Below are positions 47,691 to 58,806 of a DNA stretch of 64,000 nt, in pieces. Source of the stretch: Sodiomyces alkalinus F11. Taxonomy: Eukaryota > Ascomycota > Sordariomycetes > Glomerellales > Plectosphaerellaceae. The stretch is from NCBI RefSeq assembly GCF_003711515.1, contig NW_021167096.1, forward strand, positions 124,001-188,000, read 5' to 3'. The position numbers were made by a program, and so were the translations under genes. Positions within the stretch are counted from its first letter, which is position 1; the number at the start of each line of letters is the position of its first letter. Under the pieces are notes generated by a model that searched no databases, was not told where the DNA came from, and saw only the letters and a program-made list of their open reading frames with translations.

Positions 47691-48345
47691 AGGTTCGCCT
47701 AATCAGACGAAGAAGGTGGGTGGGGGAGATAAGAAGAAAGGGCGGAGGAAATACGTCTCTGCCCCTCCCTTTTTCAGCCCTCTTTTTCAGCCTTCCCGTT
47801 TTTGCACGTTACTATTCCCGTACGCCTCTTCTGTTTTCCCTTATTATCTACGTCTCGGCACCTCTTTCTATTTTTCCTTCTGTCTCTGTTACTCTGATCG
47901 GGATTCGGTTGTTTTCTTCCGGTTCCGACGATTCCTTCGAGTCCTGCCACGGTATACGACGGTCAGCTTCTCCCGGAAAGGATATCACGATATAAAGAAC
48001 TAAATAAACGAATAAAAAGACCTGCCTTTCTGCCTACCGTCACCCGAGGGATTCCACGCATAAAGGAGCCCGCCGTCTGCTGCCGTGTGGAACGAAGAGA
48101 GGCCGCCCGCGTTGCTTATATAAGGGAAGACTTCGTGGGATTATCGGACTGCGTAAGACTAGTTCCATGGCTTAGGGACTACGTGGGAGAACTACCGCGC
48201 GTAGCCGAAAGGACTACCTAATTACTAAGACTGCTTAGAGGTGCCCTGGTTAGGGCAACGAAGGATATTTATAGGTTATTATTTATATTAGGTTAAAACT
48301 GAGCGTTGATTAAATTATCGAAGCCTTAAGAACGAGGCGATGATA
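47690..48345 (+). repeat. Dispersed repeat family, copy B
   Basis: Inverted partner of copy A. Its first 400 bp are pyrimidine-rich and hardly RIP-mutated, giving an accidental open frame at 47,716-48,003. The block GTGCCCTGGTTAGGGCAACG followed by GATATTTATAGGTTATTATT (48,240-48,285) also matches 58,250-58,290, the third copy. Confidence 0.7.
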
Positions 48346-48790
48346 TTTAAGGTCGTATTCGAACCGCGTAGATCCGTTATTAGGATTAATCTATATCGGG
48401 TTAGAGAAATACACGTGACCGATCCGGATTATATAAGGACCGTTCTATTGGATTCCCTGTATTCTGGCCCCTGTATTAGACAGTATATCCTAACTCGCTG
48501 GAGCGATAACGTCTTCACGCTATTAATTATAATGCCTACCTTACCTTAAGAAAAACGGCTACGGAGCGAGTGTACATAACTATATACAAGGATCGAATAC
48601 ATAATCGTACACTCTATTATCACGAAGTTAACTAATTTCATAATTCCGATAATATAAGTTAACTATTTAAATTAATAAAAATAAAGACTTAGATTGACTG
48701 GCTTTGATTGAATAATTTGAATTGGGACTATTGGGCGGCTTGATCGGATTGAAATTTGAATAGGAACGGTGATAGCCGTTATTCCTGTAT
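48345..48790. other. RIP-degraded sequence, nothing firm
   Basis: A 69-codon open frame (48,340-48,549) shows LYSGPCIRQYILTRW-like text but no domain. Confidence 0.35.
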
Positions 48791-50320
48791 ATATTCGTCC
48801 AGCGTTCTTAGGCGGCCAGCATCTTTCTCTTACGTGCCTGTCTAGACGTATAGGTCTTATTAATATCCTTAGGGACTAAAAATTAGCGAGTCCGCTTATC
48901 GTACAAAAGCCATTTCTTATATCAAGCTATACGATATCCGAGCCATAAGCAGCGATCACGTTACTCGTCCATCATAGACGGCAGCTTTATATAAAGCCCC
49001 TCTATTTTAAGCTTCTCTTTCGTGAACCACTCTTCGGGCAGGTAATTATTAGCCTAGAGTAAGCCCTATATTATATAATCCTCGAGTAAAGGACGGGGCG
49101 CCTCCTTCTCTGGGCGGGGGGACCCGGGGGAGTCGTCTTGGTTAAAACGAGGGGCGGCGTTAAAGGGTTCCTATAACGTATTTAGTTAGGCGGATAGTAA
49201 TTGCTAGGGGAATCCCTTCTCTAGATAGGCTATTAGGTTATTATACTCGATTATATAATCGAGAAACACTATAATAACGTGAAGATAGGATAGGACTCTA
49301 GAGTCCCTAAAACGGCCTAAAAAAACACGGTGTGTCCGGTTGTTTAGCAATAGTGCTTTCTTAAGCCTTTTAATACTTTCGGGGCATGTATCCTCCGGGC
49401 TTAGAGCCTTTAGTGTCCTTATAAACAGGTTAGTAGGTTCGCTAGAACTCAGAAGAGCGTTTAGGTTAATAGTCGTAATAGTGGCGCTATATTCCAGCGA
49501 GTGTATCGTGTAAGTATTTAGCTTATTAATAAAGCCTCGCAGAGTATAGTGGAATCCCGACTCCTTTTTACTAGTAAAGAGTACGCTATAAGCGAATAGA
49601 AAATGTATATCTAGCTAAGGTATTACGAGTAAGGCTTCGCGCGAGAGAATAGGATTAAAAAGATCTATTATAGACTTACGAGCTGGCGAATAGAGAATAG
49701 GAATATAAAGCGACTTACCGAAGTAGAATAATCGCCGTATTATATACCTAAGCGACCCTTCTATAAGGGCGAGGTAATAGTAGATTCTGCTAAAGGTAGG
49801 GTATATCCGTAAGACCCTGGTATACTATCGTTGGCTTATCCTGGCCTAAACCCGGTAGTCGCCCTAATTATCGCGTGCATTAATAGTTAATATACTATAA
49901 CGGTATATATCTCCGAGATAGCAGAACTATATTATATTAAATCCGGGGTAAAGTTCTAATAAATCGGCTATTATTTAAATATAGAAGTAGAGAAAGGTGA
50001 ATATACATTCGAGCGAGGCTGGATAAGAAGGATAGAGCAGGTATATAACGGGGAAGAAACCCCGAGTCTAAAATCGACCTAGTATATTAAGCGCGGATTC
50101 TTAAAGATTAGGGCTAGCGGACGGTTACTAAGTAATAGAGAAAAGGTCATAATACTTATTTATAAGGGTTATATATAAGCAGAGAAGCTCTCGCTATTAC
50201 TCGACGGTATTATTTTCATTAACTTTATAGACTTTGGTGGTATCGGTGTATTATTTTTCGATCCCGATGATAGCTTTCTCGATACTATCGACTTTAGTAA
50301 GGAGCGTTATATTACTCATC
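48790..50320 (-). pseudogene. Unidentified RIP-degraded coding relic, minus strand
   Basis: Minus-strand text with RIP-type stops includes MTFSLLLSNRPLALIFKNP, VDFRLGVSSPLYTCSILL, QPRSNVYSPFSTSIFK and, near the 3' end, NYLPEEWFTKEKLKIEGLY, RCLWLGYRIA and DKRTRQFLVPKDINKTYTSR. At least two frame changes are needed, and the strings may belong to more than one element. Probably a multicopy element gene; family unknown. Confidence 0.4.
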
Positions 50321-53300
50321 TCCGTCCTCCCTAATTCCTTAATTAACTTAGTTAAGGGTTCTTCGTTAGAGGCGGAGATATTATAATCTGCCTAGTCCGA
50401 TAGAGTTCCCTTATTAGCCCTGGTGGGAATGGTTGGGTTTGGCGTGGAGTCGTGCAGTTACATTAGAAAGGGCTGCAGGGAACTAGGGGTATCCCTAGAT
50501 ACGGGTATAAGTTAGTCCTGGATTAGAATTATCAGATTAGGAAGTAATCTGACTCGTAGTAGTTCGGGATAGTGATAGTGATAGTCGGGAAGAAGACCGA
50601 GAGAAAGACTACGAGAGTCTAAACTAAGGACTAAAAGACACGTACGTTTAGCTGTTCATACTGTGTAGTAGACTATCGAAGGGAGTCCCTCTAGCTTTGT
50701 TTGCTTTATCCGAGAGCGATAGAAAGTTAAAATAACGAGAGAACCAAGGTTAAAATAGATACTGCCGGATTAGGATATCCGAGTAATAAGAAGAAAAGTA
50801 TCTAGGTGCTCGCTATACGAGAAAGAAGGCGACCTTTATAGAATTAATAAAGGTAGCTTAAGTAATGTTATATGTTAAGTATACGGGAGAAGGGATACGG
50901 GAGGAGGGATATAGGGTTGCTCGGGCGTGTTCGGTAACGGTATGGGCTGGGAAGGGGGAGAACCTCCTAGTCTCACTCTAAGCGCTACCGGTGATTCGTG
51001 AAATCCTTATACTAGATCGCCCTGTCCTCCACCGTCTTCTCGCCCTCTAAACACAGGGATACATACATAAATTCATAATTTGCTCCTATAGTGATAGTAA
51101 CACCCCCGCCCACCGTGCTTACCCCCTTTTCTGCAAGAAAGTAAAGGGCAAGGCTATCCTCTTAACGGGCCGCCGATAATATATAACTTAGGCTCGAACA
51201 TCCCTCTTTCACTAACTATATATATATATTAAAAGCGCACTTTTTCGAAAATATCTACACTCGGTTTCCCCTCCCTAGGCCTTAACCTATAGAATCACCC
51301 CCCTTACCGTAAAAGGGCCACTACGCTTTTAGGCGCCGCTACACGGAGTAAGGGTCTTAATCTTACCTACCTCTTAAGGGGGGGATCAGATTATCCGTAA
51401 AACTCGAGCAAATAACCGATCCCACGTAGGCGTCCAGATAAGACTAAGTTAACTAACTATCTAGCTCGGTGTGACCTGGAAGATTATCCGGGTCTAAGTT
51501 CGCGTCGAACCAGGATAAGTCTCTAAGCTTTATTAGTATGGCCTATCGACTCTCGGGCTTGAATATATACTCGTGTATAGTATTAGGACGACTTACGGAT
51601 AGCTGGTAGGCTCTAAGCACGGATATAACGGCTCTCCTTGCTATCCTTAGTATACAGGTACGTTAGAAGTTACCTAGTATGAAATAATATATATGCGTCC
51701 TTACCTTGCGCACCCCTTAAGATTTAGCCTCTGCGAGTTAGTATTATAACTCTAGAGTCTAAAATTCCTACGTTTTGGCTCTTCGGACAGGGGCCTAGCC
51801 GCCTAGCAGACTGCTATAGGTCGTCTATAGTACGCCGTAACTTATAAGATATATAGATATAGAAGCAAGAAAGAATTAAGAAGAGGCTAAGATTATGGAG
51901 TTGACCCTACTCGTTGGATTTATGCTATATGCTTCCTCGTAAAGGCTGCCCTACCCTATACTACGAGAACTATTAAAGGGGAGCCGGGTCGAAGAGGTAA
52001 CGCGCTGGTCCGTAAGGAGTCCGTAAGACCCTAGCCCTTGATAAACAAAACGTTCTTATAATGGCGCCTACTGATAAGACTCCGTTGCTTGGACGGCCTA
52101 ACACTATAGTTATACCTAGATAGCCAGTAATAGGCCTACTTAGTCTTTGTCTCTTCTGCTTCTTCGGAAACACTTTTATCTTCTTTACTAAAAAGGTAGT
52201 CGATAGTAACCACGCGGCTTCCTTCCTATTTCTCTGGGTAATCCTATTTACCCTGAAGACGTTTTAGGACTGGGCTAGAGCCCTAGTTCTGGAGTGTACC
52301 GCGTCGGTAGCCTGCGGCCGAAGCTAGAAGCGTAACGAAAAAAAGCTCGGGCGTAAGGCAAACGTGCTCGGAAAGCTGCTCAGCGACTATTAAAAGATAC
52401 CACCTCTAATCTTTAAGGTTATCTTAGCTATAACCGCTTAGATGCATTCTGCTCCGGCTATCGCCTTAGGTATCCTTAGTTCGTTTCTTATTATTATAAC
52501 GTGTTAGTGGAGCTTTCGTAGAGTAAATTAAGATATAGACAGAATTAAGTCCGTAATGGACGATAAGAGGTATATTATAAGGTTAAACTTTGAAGAACTC
52601 TGCTCATTCGTATAGAGAATCCGCAGGTTATTAGCTATAGGAGCTCGAGTCCGCGCTCGCGAGAAGGCGGAGGATAGCCTATTAGCTATCTTACTGTTAG
52701 TTTCTAGTATCGGTTACGATCTGCATTATTCCCTCTTTTTAGAAGCCTAAGTCGTTTTCTATCTTTGCGTCGATTTCTGTGGATTTAATCCAGATGGTAT
52801 TAGTATGCGATAGTGTAACTAGCAGCCAGTATAAAGCTATGAGGATCTGGGGTGTCGTGAAGTAGCAGGGTGTTTCCAAGTGCGTTTGGCTGGGTTAGCA
52901 AAGGTATCGCTAAGCAGAGAAGAAGGATCTAATATGCAGAGTATTAGACCTGGGTGAAGCTAATAATGCAATTCGCGTATAGTAATTTTATGCCTTATAT
53001 TACTATTTTACTAATATGAATGTATAGGCAGGAGGGTAGGCGTATTCTGCATAATATATTAACTCGCCGCCCGCGAGGCCGTTGTATGATTTTTCCTATG
53101 ATTTTCTCCCGGTTTACCTAGAACGCTCTTGGCCTTGGGTAAGTTAGGTTGTCTAAGACTAGCATAGCCTAGCGATATAATGCTTCTTGCATAAGTAGAC
53201 CGTTAAAGACGCCGCCACCGCCTATTACCTAACGCCGAAGTCTTTAACGCCGACTTAACAGGGCAAAGGCTGGGCTTACCGCCGCCCTTAGTCTTACAGA

Positions 53301-54344
53301 CTAATTAACTCTCTCGGTCACGATATATCTTAATAACACATCGGTTATCCAGAGCATCAACGGCCTATTATCCCCGTGTCCTTAATTCTTAATAAGCCTT
53401 CTGGACCTTAGGTAGCTCTACGCGAACACGAGATACTGGTTATGCGAGGTAGTCTGCTAGGTCCCACCGTCCCAGGAGATAGGATATATACGAAGTAGGC
53501 ATCACTGGCAATAAGGTCGCCGGTAAGCTGGCGAGGCACGGGTAGCGGACCCTATACATATACGCTCACCCCACCCCCTATACCCTATGTATACATAAGC
53601 CCTGCCTACCTACGATATAACCTATAAGTGGATAAGAAGACGCCACCGACCCAGGGGAGTTTCCCTTATACTGCACGCGGTAAGCATAGTGGAGTTTCTA
53701 AATGTCTTATTTCCACCCCCCCTTACACCCGCCTATAACCTCCCCTTTAACGCTTTTACCTACTACGTACACGTGTAGTACCCTACCCGAGAGGAGCCTA
53801 CAGTTAAAGTTACAGGGTAGTACCCAGATTTCTATATATAGTAGACCTGGTGGCCGCACCGTGTACCTTCTTTATTGCCGATATAGCAGGCCGCCGGCCG
53901 CCTCTAATATTATATTCTAGATTTAGAGGAACCTAGCCCGGAAGAATATATATAGTTACTTCGTACCTCGAGGTGTGGGTGGGTCCTATACCTAGGTATA
54001 TACATAAGGTATGTTATACGTTGTATCTTTAGCCCGTCTAAGGCAAAGCAACTACCTAGATTGCTTAGGAGCTTGTTCTGGTGCTTGGACGAGGAGCCGC
54101 TCACTGTCCTGGCGTAGGGCTCTCTATAGGTCAGTATACTATGCTAAGGTATACATTATACCACGTAACGTCACAGTATAGTGTAGGAGCAAATTCGACC
54201 TACTCTAGTATCCGCGCGAATATTAAGGTGGGGCTCGCGCGGTCACGCGAAGAGTGATCTATTTAAGTGGTTCCGTTCGCGCAAATACTAAAGCACGGAT
54301 CAAAAACTTAACTCTCCTCTTCAACAGACAACACCACATTTCAT
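50320..54344. other. RIP-degraded repeat DNA, no gene identified
   Basis: No long frame could be followed. Some patches (around 52,850-53,000 and 53,690-53,880) retain more CA/TG. TCTATAGT- and TATATA-rich words are frequent. The last 150 bp before 54,345 contain a TATTTAAG box and a CT-rich stretch that could be a promoter remnant of the relic interrupted by the LTRs. Confidence 0.35.
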
Positions 54345-54349
54345 AATAT

Positions 54350-54858
54350 TGTTACGACGGCTTCCGGTCCTCTATAGTATAGCGGACGATAGGGGACTGG
54401 CGTCGAGGTTTTAGTTCAAAATAAGAAGAGGATGTCAACTAAAGAGCAGTAACTGTCGTTCGTAGTGTCTGGTCGTAGTTGCGTCGTAAAGACTAGGCGT
54501 CTTCTTCACAAGGTAGAGTCAGGCGTAGACTAATGGTCCAGGTGAAGACTTAGATTGATCGATGTCTTGTTCTCTAGTAGAAGCAAGACCTAGGATACTC
54601 TGGTATATATATGTGTTTCCGGTGTCTGGATCGATACTTTTCCACCATGATCCTTTCGGGATCATGGGCTGTCCTGGATGATCCCTTCGGATCACAGGGA
54701 TCATCTGTCGAGTCCTTCGATCCGGTGGTCACGTGTCCGCGCACGTGACCCGCGTTCCTCCTGACTCAGCTTGCCCTCCGTGCCATAGTGACGTTCATAC
54801 TTAAGACCCAGGGTCCCGTAGTAGGCCAGGGTCGGGCCTTGTCTTGCTGGCCGTAACA
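54350..54858. mobile_element. Solo LTR 1 (509 bp) with 5-bp target-site duplication
   Basis: The element begins TGTTACGACGG and ends GGCCGTAACA, i.e. TG...CA with a 7-bp inverted end (TGTTACG/CGTAACA). It is bounded by AATAT at 54,345-54,349 and AATAT at 54,859-54,863. The first ~260 bp are nearly the same as LTR 2. No internal retrotransposon sequence lies beside it, so it is a solo LTR left by LTR-LTR recombination. It retains many CA/TG sites and is the less mutated copy. Confidence 0.88.
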
Positions 54859-54863
54859 AATAT

Positions 54864-56540
54864 ATCGAATGAGCAGCATGTCGGGAGCCCAAACCACCAC
54901 GAAAATACCCAAACTTTCCTGACACAGGCTCTTAAGTGCCGCCTAATAAATCAATATCCCCGAGCACCAGCGCCACACAGGATTAATAAAGCTTTAGCCA
55001 GGTTCTAAAACCTAAACGATTTCTCGCACATTCTTATTAAAGCAGGATTTTGCGTATAGTACTCTTACGTTATCGTAGCCTCCCACGCACTAAGCTTAGA
55101 GGAGGACTTTTGCTAACTATAATCGCTAATAATAGAACGCGTTATCGACGAGGTATCGAAAACCACCGCCCACCTATCCGTGATTAAGAGTATTCGCTAT
55201 ATTTTCGTCGAAAGTACACGTGCATAAGTCCGTAAGAGTTAGTCTCCTTTAAGCTTATATTCTAACGTTACTAACCTAGGTATTAGAATCCTTAAAATAA
55301 TATCTCCCCGCTTTGCACTCTCTGCTAGCTACCCTTAACTTCGACGTAAATCCTCGGCCCTTAAAGCGACCACGTCTCGAAGACAGCCAAGCCATGGCTA
55401 TAACCGTTTCGAGCCTCGATCTAGCTCTCACGGCACCAGAGACCACTAGAGATGGCCGGAGACCTGAGTACTCTAACGCTGTGTTACGACGGTTTCCGGT
55501 CCTCTATAGTATAGCGGACGATAGGGGACTAGCGTCGGGGTTTTAGTTTAAGTAAGAAGAGGATATTAACTAAAGAGCAGTAACTATTATTCGTAGTGTC
55601 TAGTCGTAGTTACGTCGTAAAGACTAGGCGTCTTCTTTATAAGGTAGAGTCGAGCGTAGACTAATAGTCCAGGTAAAGACTTAGATTAATCGATATCTTA
55701 TTCTCTAATAGAAGTAAGACCTAGGATATGCTGGTATATATATCTACGGGATTACGGGTATCCTAGTAATCTCCTGGTTCGGGATCACGCTGGATCACTT
55801 CTCGGACTAAGTGATCCCTAGTAATCCTAGTGATCCTCCTATGCTAATAGGTTCCCTGTACGGGTGCACACTATACCGGTTATCCATCACTTGACTTGGC
55901 ACGTGATGTTATCCTGAGTCATCTTCTGGTTACGCCCTGGTGCGCTGACCGCCCCAGTACGTTACACACCAGTATGTCCTTGGTGCATGTTAGGTCTGCT
56001 GGCCGTAACACGCTGCTTTATAGTCGACGAGCCTTGTTAGCCTTTACGTATATCCGCCTTTCGACGGCGATCCAAAATATCAGTATAATTAGCCACCCGC
56101 TAGGAATCTTCTATTCGTATTCTAATAAAATATATACGATATAATTATTAAGAAAGGGGATAAGGCTACCGTGGGGATACACTTCAACGAAGACCTGGCA
56201 GAATATGTCTTATCTTAGGATATACATGCCAGCGATGTTCTATTTATCGCGAAGGAACTCTATAATTATAATATTCGCAAGGCCGAACAACGGTACATCC
56301 ACTAAATACAAGGGGGCCGGATAGCTATCCATCACGTGATCCTGGAAGGGGCGACTCAGGTGACTTACTAAGTGTTTATAGGGGACACGATTACGAGAGC
56401 TATCGAGATCGGTGGTGCACGTACGGCCGAGCTCGACGCTAGTTCGACGTTAACAAAATGCGTGATATTACAGCTTTATAGTGTCTCTGACTATCTAGGT
56501 CGGCTTAGTGTAAAGATAGACGTTATCTAACTAGGCCTAA
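54864..56540 (+). pseudogene. Coding relic interrupted by solo LTR 2
   Basis: Before LTR 2 the frame from 55,313 reads MHSLLATLNFDVNPRPLKRP and DLALTAPETTRDGRRPEYSN. After the LTR it resumes in the original phase, if one copy of the CGCTG duplication and the LTR are ignored, as STSLVSLYVYPPFDGDP, FNEDLAEYVLS, DIHASDVLFIAKELYNYNI, RKAEQRYIH and LDASSTLTKCVILQLYSV. Upstream, in other phases, there is text such as ILIKAGFCVQYSYVIVASHA. Stops are of RIP type. Family unknown. The insertion is therefore younger than the gene. Confidence 0.5.
55482..56010. mobile_element. Solo LTR 2 (529 bp) with 5-bp target-site duplication
   Basis: Same ends as LTR 1 (TGTTACGACGG...GGCCGTAACA), flanked by CGCTG at 55,477-55,481 and 56,011-56,015. 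The 5' half is collinear with LTR 1 but many CA/TG sites there are TA here (for example CAACTAAAG to TAACTAAAG, GATTGATCGATGTC to GATTAATCGATATC). The 3' half is divergent, with indels. It sits inside a coding relic. Confidence 0.88.
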
Positions 56541-56564
56541 TAAAACAGCACCTCTGGGCCTAGC

Positions 56565-56820
56565 TCACGATATTCCCTTCCACTGTCGAATCTCACCGCC
56601 CACCAGATACACGTGCCATTTCTTTTGCAATGTGATTTGGCCATTGCGCCTTATAGGTGACCATTCATCATCGAGTCGCTCCTTGTAATAAGCAGTACAA
56701 TTCTTCCATAAAAGTGTCTCTTCGTTTTTGAAGACGTCGGGTTTGACTGGGATTGCCGCGGAAAACTTTGTTTCATCGAGCTCTTCGCTTGGATCGTTTG
56801 ACTACTTAGTGTTAGAATCA
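56565..56820 (-). pseudogene. 3' fragment of an unidentified gene, little RIP
   Basis: A minus-strand frame reads SEELDETKFSAAIPVKPDVF, KNEETLLWKNCTAYYKERLD, DEWSPIRRNGQITLQKKWHV and YLVGGEIRQWKGIS, then TGA at 56,565. The composition is convincingly coding and the stretch is not RIP-mutated, unlike its surroundings. Upstream the frame meets a stop near 56,810. I do not recognise it. Confidence 0.4.
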
Positions 56821-57600
56821 ACCCCTTAGTCAAGGAGACAGAGATGGACTTGCCATGATAACATGAACTCGCTTTTGGGACGGATGTTAGAGTGCGTAGG
56901 TTGAAGCAGCTTACAGTAAGGTGATTGCGCACCAAGACTGTAGAATCATCAGTCGGACGTCTGACAGAATTAAGAAGGACGCGAGAAAGGACACTGGGCA
57001 GCACCATTGAAGCCCAACGAAGATGAGTTAGGCAACTTGGACTCGTCCTATCCACTCAGGCTATGCAGGTACGATACGCCCGGCGATATAAGCCAAGCCT
57101 CGAGTGGCTGTGTTATCGCACCAGTCATAGCTGTCAGAAGTCTAACATACCTGGAAGAGGGCAAACGCGGGAATGAAAGAGCATTTCATAAAGGTGCAAA
57201 GAGAGAAACCTTGATCGTTAGGCTAGAGTCTGAATCACATGGCTTAGCAATAAGCATTGTATCGAATCAGGCCACCAGCTATTTGAGAATGTGATCTGAG
57301 TACGATAAAGACATGGGGTTACTAATTACTCCGCCTTGCGAGGCAAAAAGTGTTAGAACACAGATATGTATACTGAGGCTAGATTTGGGTGTATGGTACA
57401 TAGCAGTGTGTTAAGACTTTTGGCTTGGGGCTAGTAACGGGGGCAGTGTGGGTTTGTAAGTCAGAGTTTGAACAGAGAATTTTGCGCTGGCCAGAGCTAT
57501 CCAGGATAGAGATATTTCTGTTGTATAAATTTCTAAGATTGTCGACGGTCTGACCAGTTATTATATTGGACTCTGACCTGTACACACCCTCGCCCACTGA
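56820..57600. other. Less-mutated island, no gene assigned
   Basis: Normal CA/TG content. ORFs on both strands (for example 57,007-57,294 plus) overlap each other and lack domains. Confidence 0.35.
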
Positions 57601-57790
57601 AACCCGTGACGTGGCGTTACATGTTTGGTCTATCTCGCGAAAACTCGCGAAGAGGATGCATAAGCTAGGTATTCTGCGTTATTCTCGAGGAATCCCGCGA
57701 TGTGGGGCGATGGTCCACCTCGCGAAAAACTCGTGAAAACTCACGATGAGGATATGCTGTGTTATCTCGTGGAAACCCGCGATATGGGGT
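57600..57790. repeat. Imperfect tandem duplication of a CTCGCGAAAAACTCG-containing unit
   Basis: Two adjacent units of about 85 bp (from about 57,632 and 57,718) share CTCGCGAAAA-CTCGCGA, GAGGAT, a TGCGTTATTCTCGAGGAA or TGTGTTATCTCGTGGAAA block, CCCGCGATGTGGGG and a TGGTC/TATGTC end. A partial unit precedes them. The difference between units is mainly C/T. Confidence 0.65.
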
Positions 57791-57807
57791 TATATGTCGC
57801 ACGTCAA

Positions 57808-57883
57808 CTACCCGTCGGTGTGGGGCACCGACTTTACTGTGAGGAACGAACAGAATAGAGGAGACCCACACTCCGACGGGTAG
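57808..57883. repeat. Long hairpin, 18-bp arms
   Basis: CTACCCGTCGGTGTGGGG at 57,808-57,825 pairs with CCCACACTCCGACGGGTAG at 57,865-57,883 with a single bulge and about 39 nt of loop. It follows the tandem units directly. Confidence 0.75.
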
Positions 57884-58149
57884 CACTTATAATAATAATC
57901 CTGATGGAGCAGAAATCTCGTGTGTGTGTTGTGTATTGTGTCAACAAGTTACATACCTATAATGTGGGAGACTCATCTTATTTGGATCCCATCCGGTCTT
58001 TCCCGATATCCGAGGTCATGGTCCGAATACACTGAAGCCCCTGAGCCTGGGGGACCCCGTTATGGTCTGAAAGTGCGAGAGTGTCAACAGTCATTGATTG
58101 GGCATAAAACGCTTATGTGGATCGGAAATGTATCTTCTTGACGGTCGTA

Positions 58150-58360
58150 CCTTCTAGCAAACTGCGGCTGCAGTACATGCAGTCTTCCAAAGGGTTTCTC
58201 CATGTGCATAGTAGGAAGAGCTGGAAGATACGGGACTGCTTAGACTGCTTCTAACGCCCTGGTCAGGGCAACGAAGATATCTTTGGGTTGATTCTGTTGG
58301 ATGAGCTTGTGTTCTTCACGTCTATATGAATTATCGTAGCTACGAGGGACGACAGACGCG
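58150..58360 (+). repeat. Dispersed repeat family, third copy (partial)
   Basis: AGAGCTGGAAGATACGG (58,210), GCCCTGGTCAGGGCAACGAAGATATC (58,254-58,279, given here only as an anchor) and GAATTATCGTAGC match copies A and B in order. The match runs into the kinase-like frame, so the shared element either contains or truncates it. Confidence 0.5.
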
Positions 58361-58806
58361 ACAAGTTTGACGATGTTGTTTTGACCTACTTTTTCGAGTA
58401 CTTGGAGTTCTTTCTCTAGTGCTTCACTGTCTTGGGCCATGTACAATTTCCGCTCGATATGCTTCAGAACATATATTTCCTCATGGGAGCTGATTTGGGC
58501 CGTAGGCACTCCTGTGCTGAGCTCCTCGATAGGACGGACTTCCAGCAAGTCAATCTGACGCGTGCTAGTGCAAACGGTCCAGCAAGGGGGATACTGGGGA
58601 AATGCAGGTGAAGATTGAGGGAAGTAGGGACGGACACCTTGGGGATATAAGGGAAGGTTGGGGAGATAGAGGCCAGGGGCAGCTCGCTGGGTGCAGGAGG
58701 AAGTGGGGCGGTTACATTTCAGAACGAAGTAGGAAGGTCGTATTCTTATCAGATTCACACAATATAATTTAATAGTTAGTATCTCAGTGGCCGTAAGGGG
58801 TCCCAC
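58240..58806 (-). pseudogene. Truncated protein-kinase-like fragment (N-lobe only)
   Basis: The minus-strand frame contains Gln/Pro-rich sequence and then ISSHEEIYVLKHIERKLYM followed by SEALEKELQVLEKVGQNNIV and KLVASVV. This has the layout of a kinase N-lobe: VLK for the ATP-binding lysine, a Glu in the C-helix (EKELQVLEKV), then N-I-V-K-L. Nothing corresponding to HRD, DFG or the C-lobe follows; the frame ends ALTRALEAV at 58,240 inside the dispersed repeat. It is a fragment and not an active kinase. Confidence 0.45.

Noticed and set aside
47716..48003. 95-codon ORF in a low-RIP patch
   Set aside because: Pyrimidine-rich part of a dispersed repeat; two overlapping frames are open and the other copy does not preserve either.
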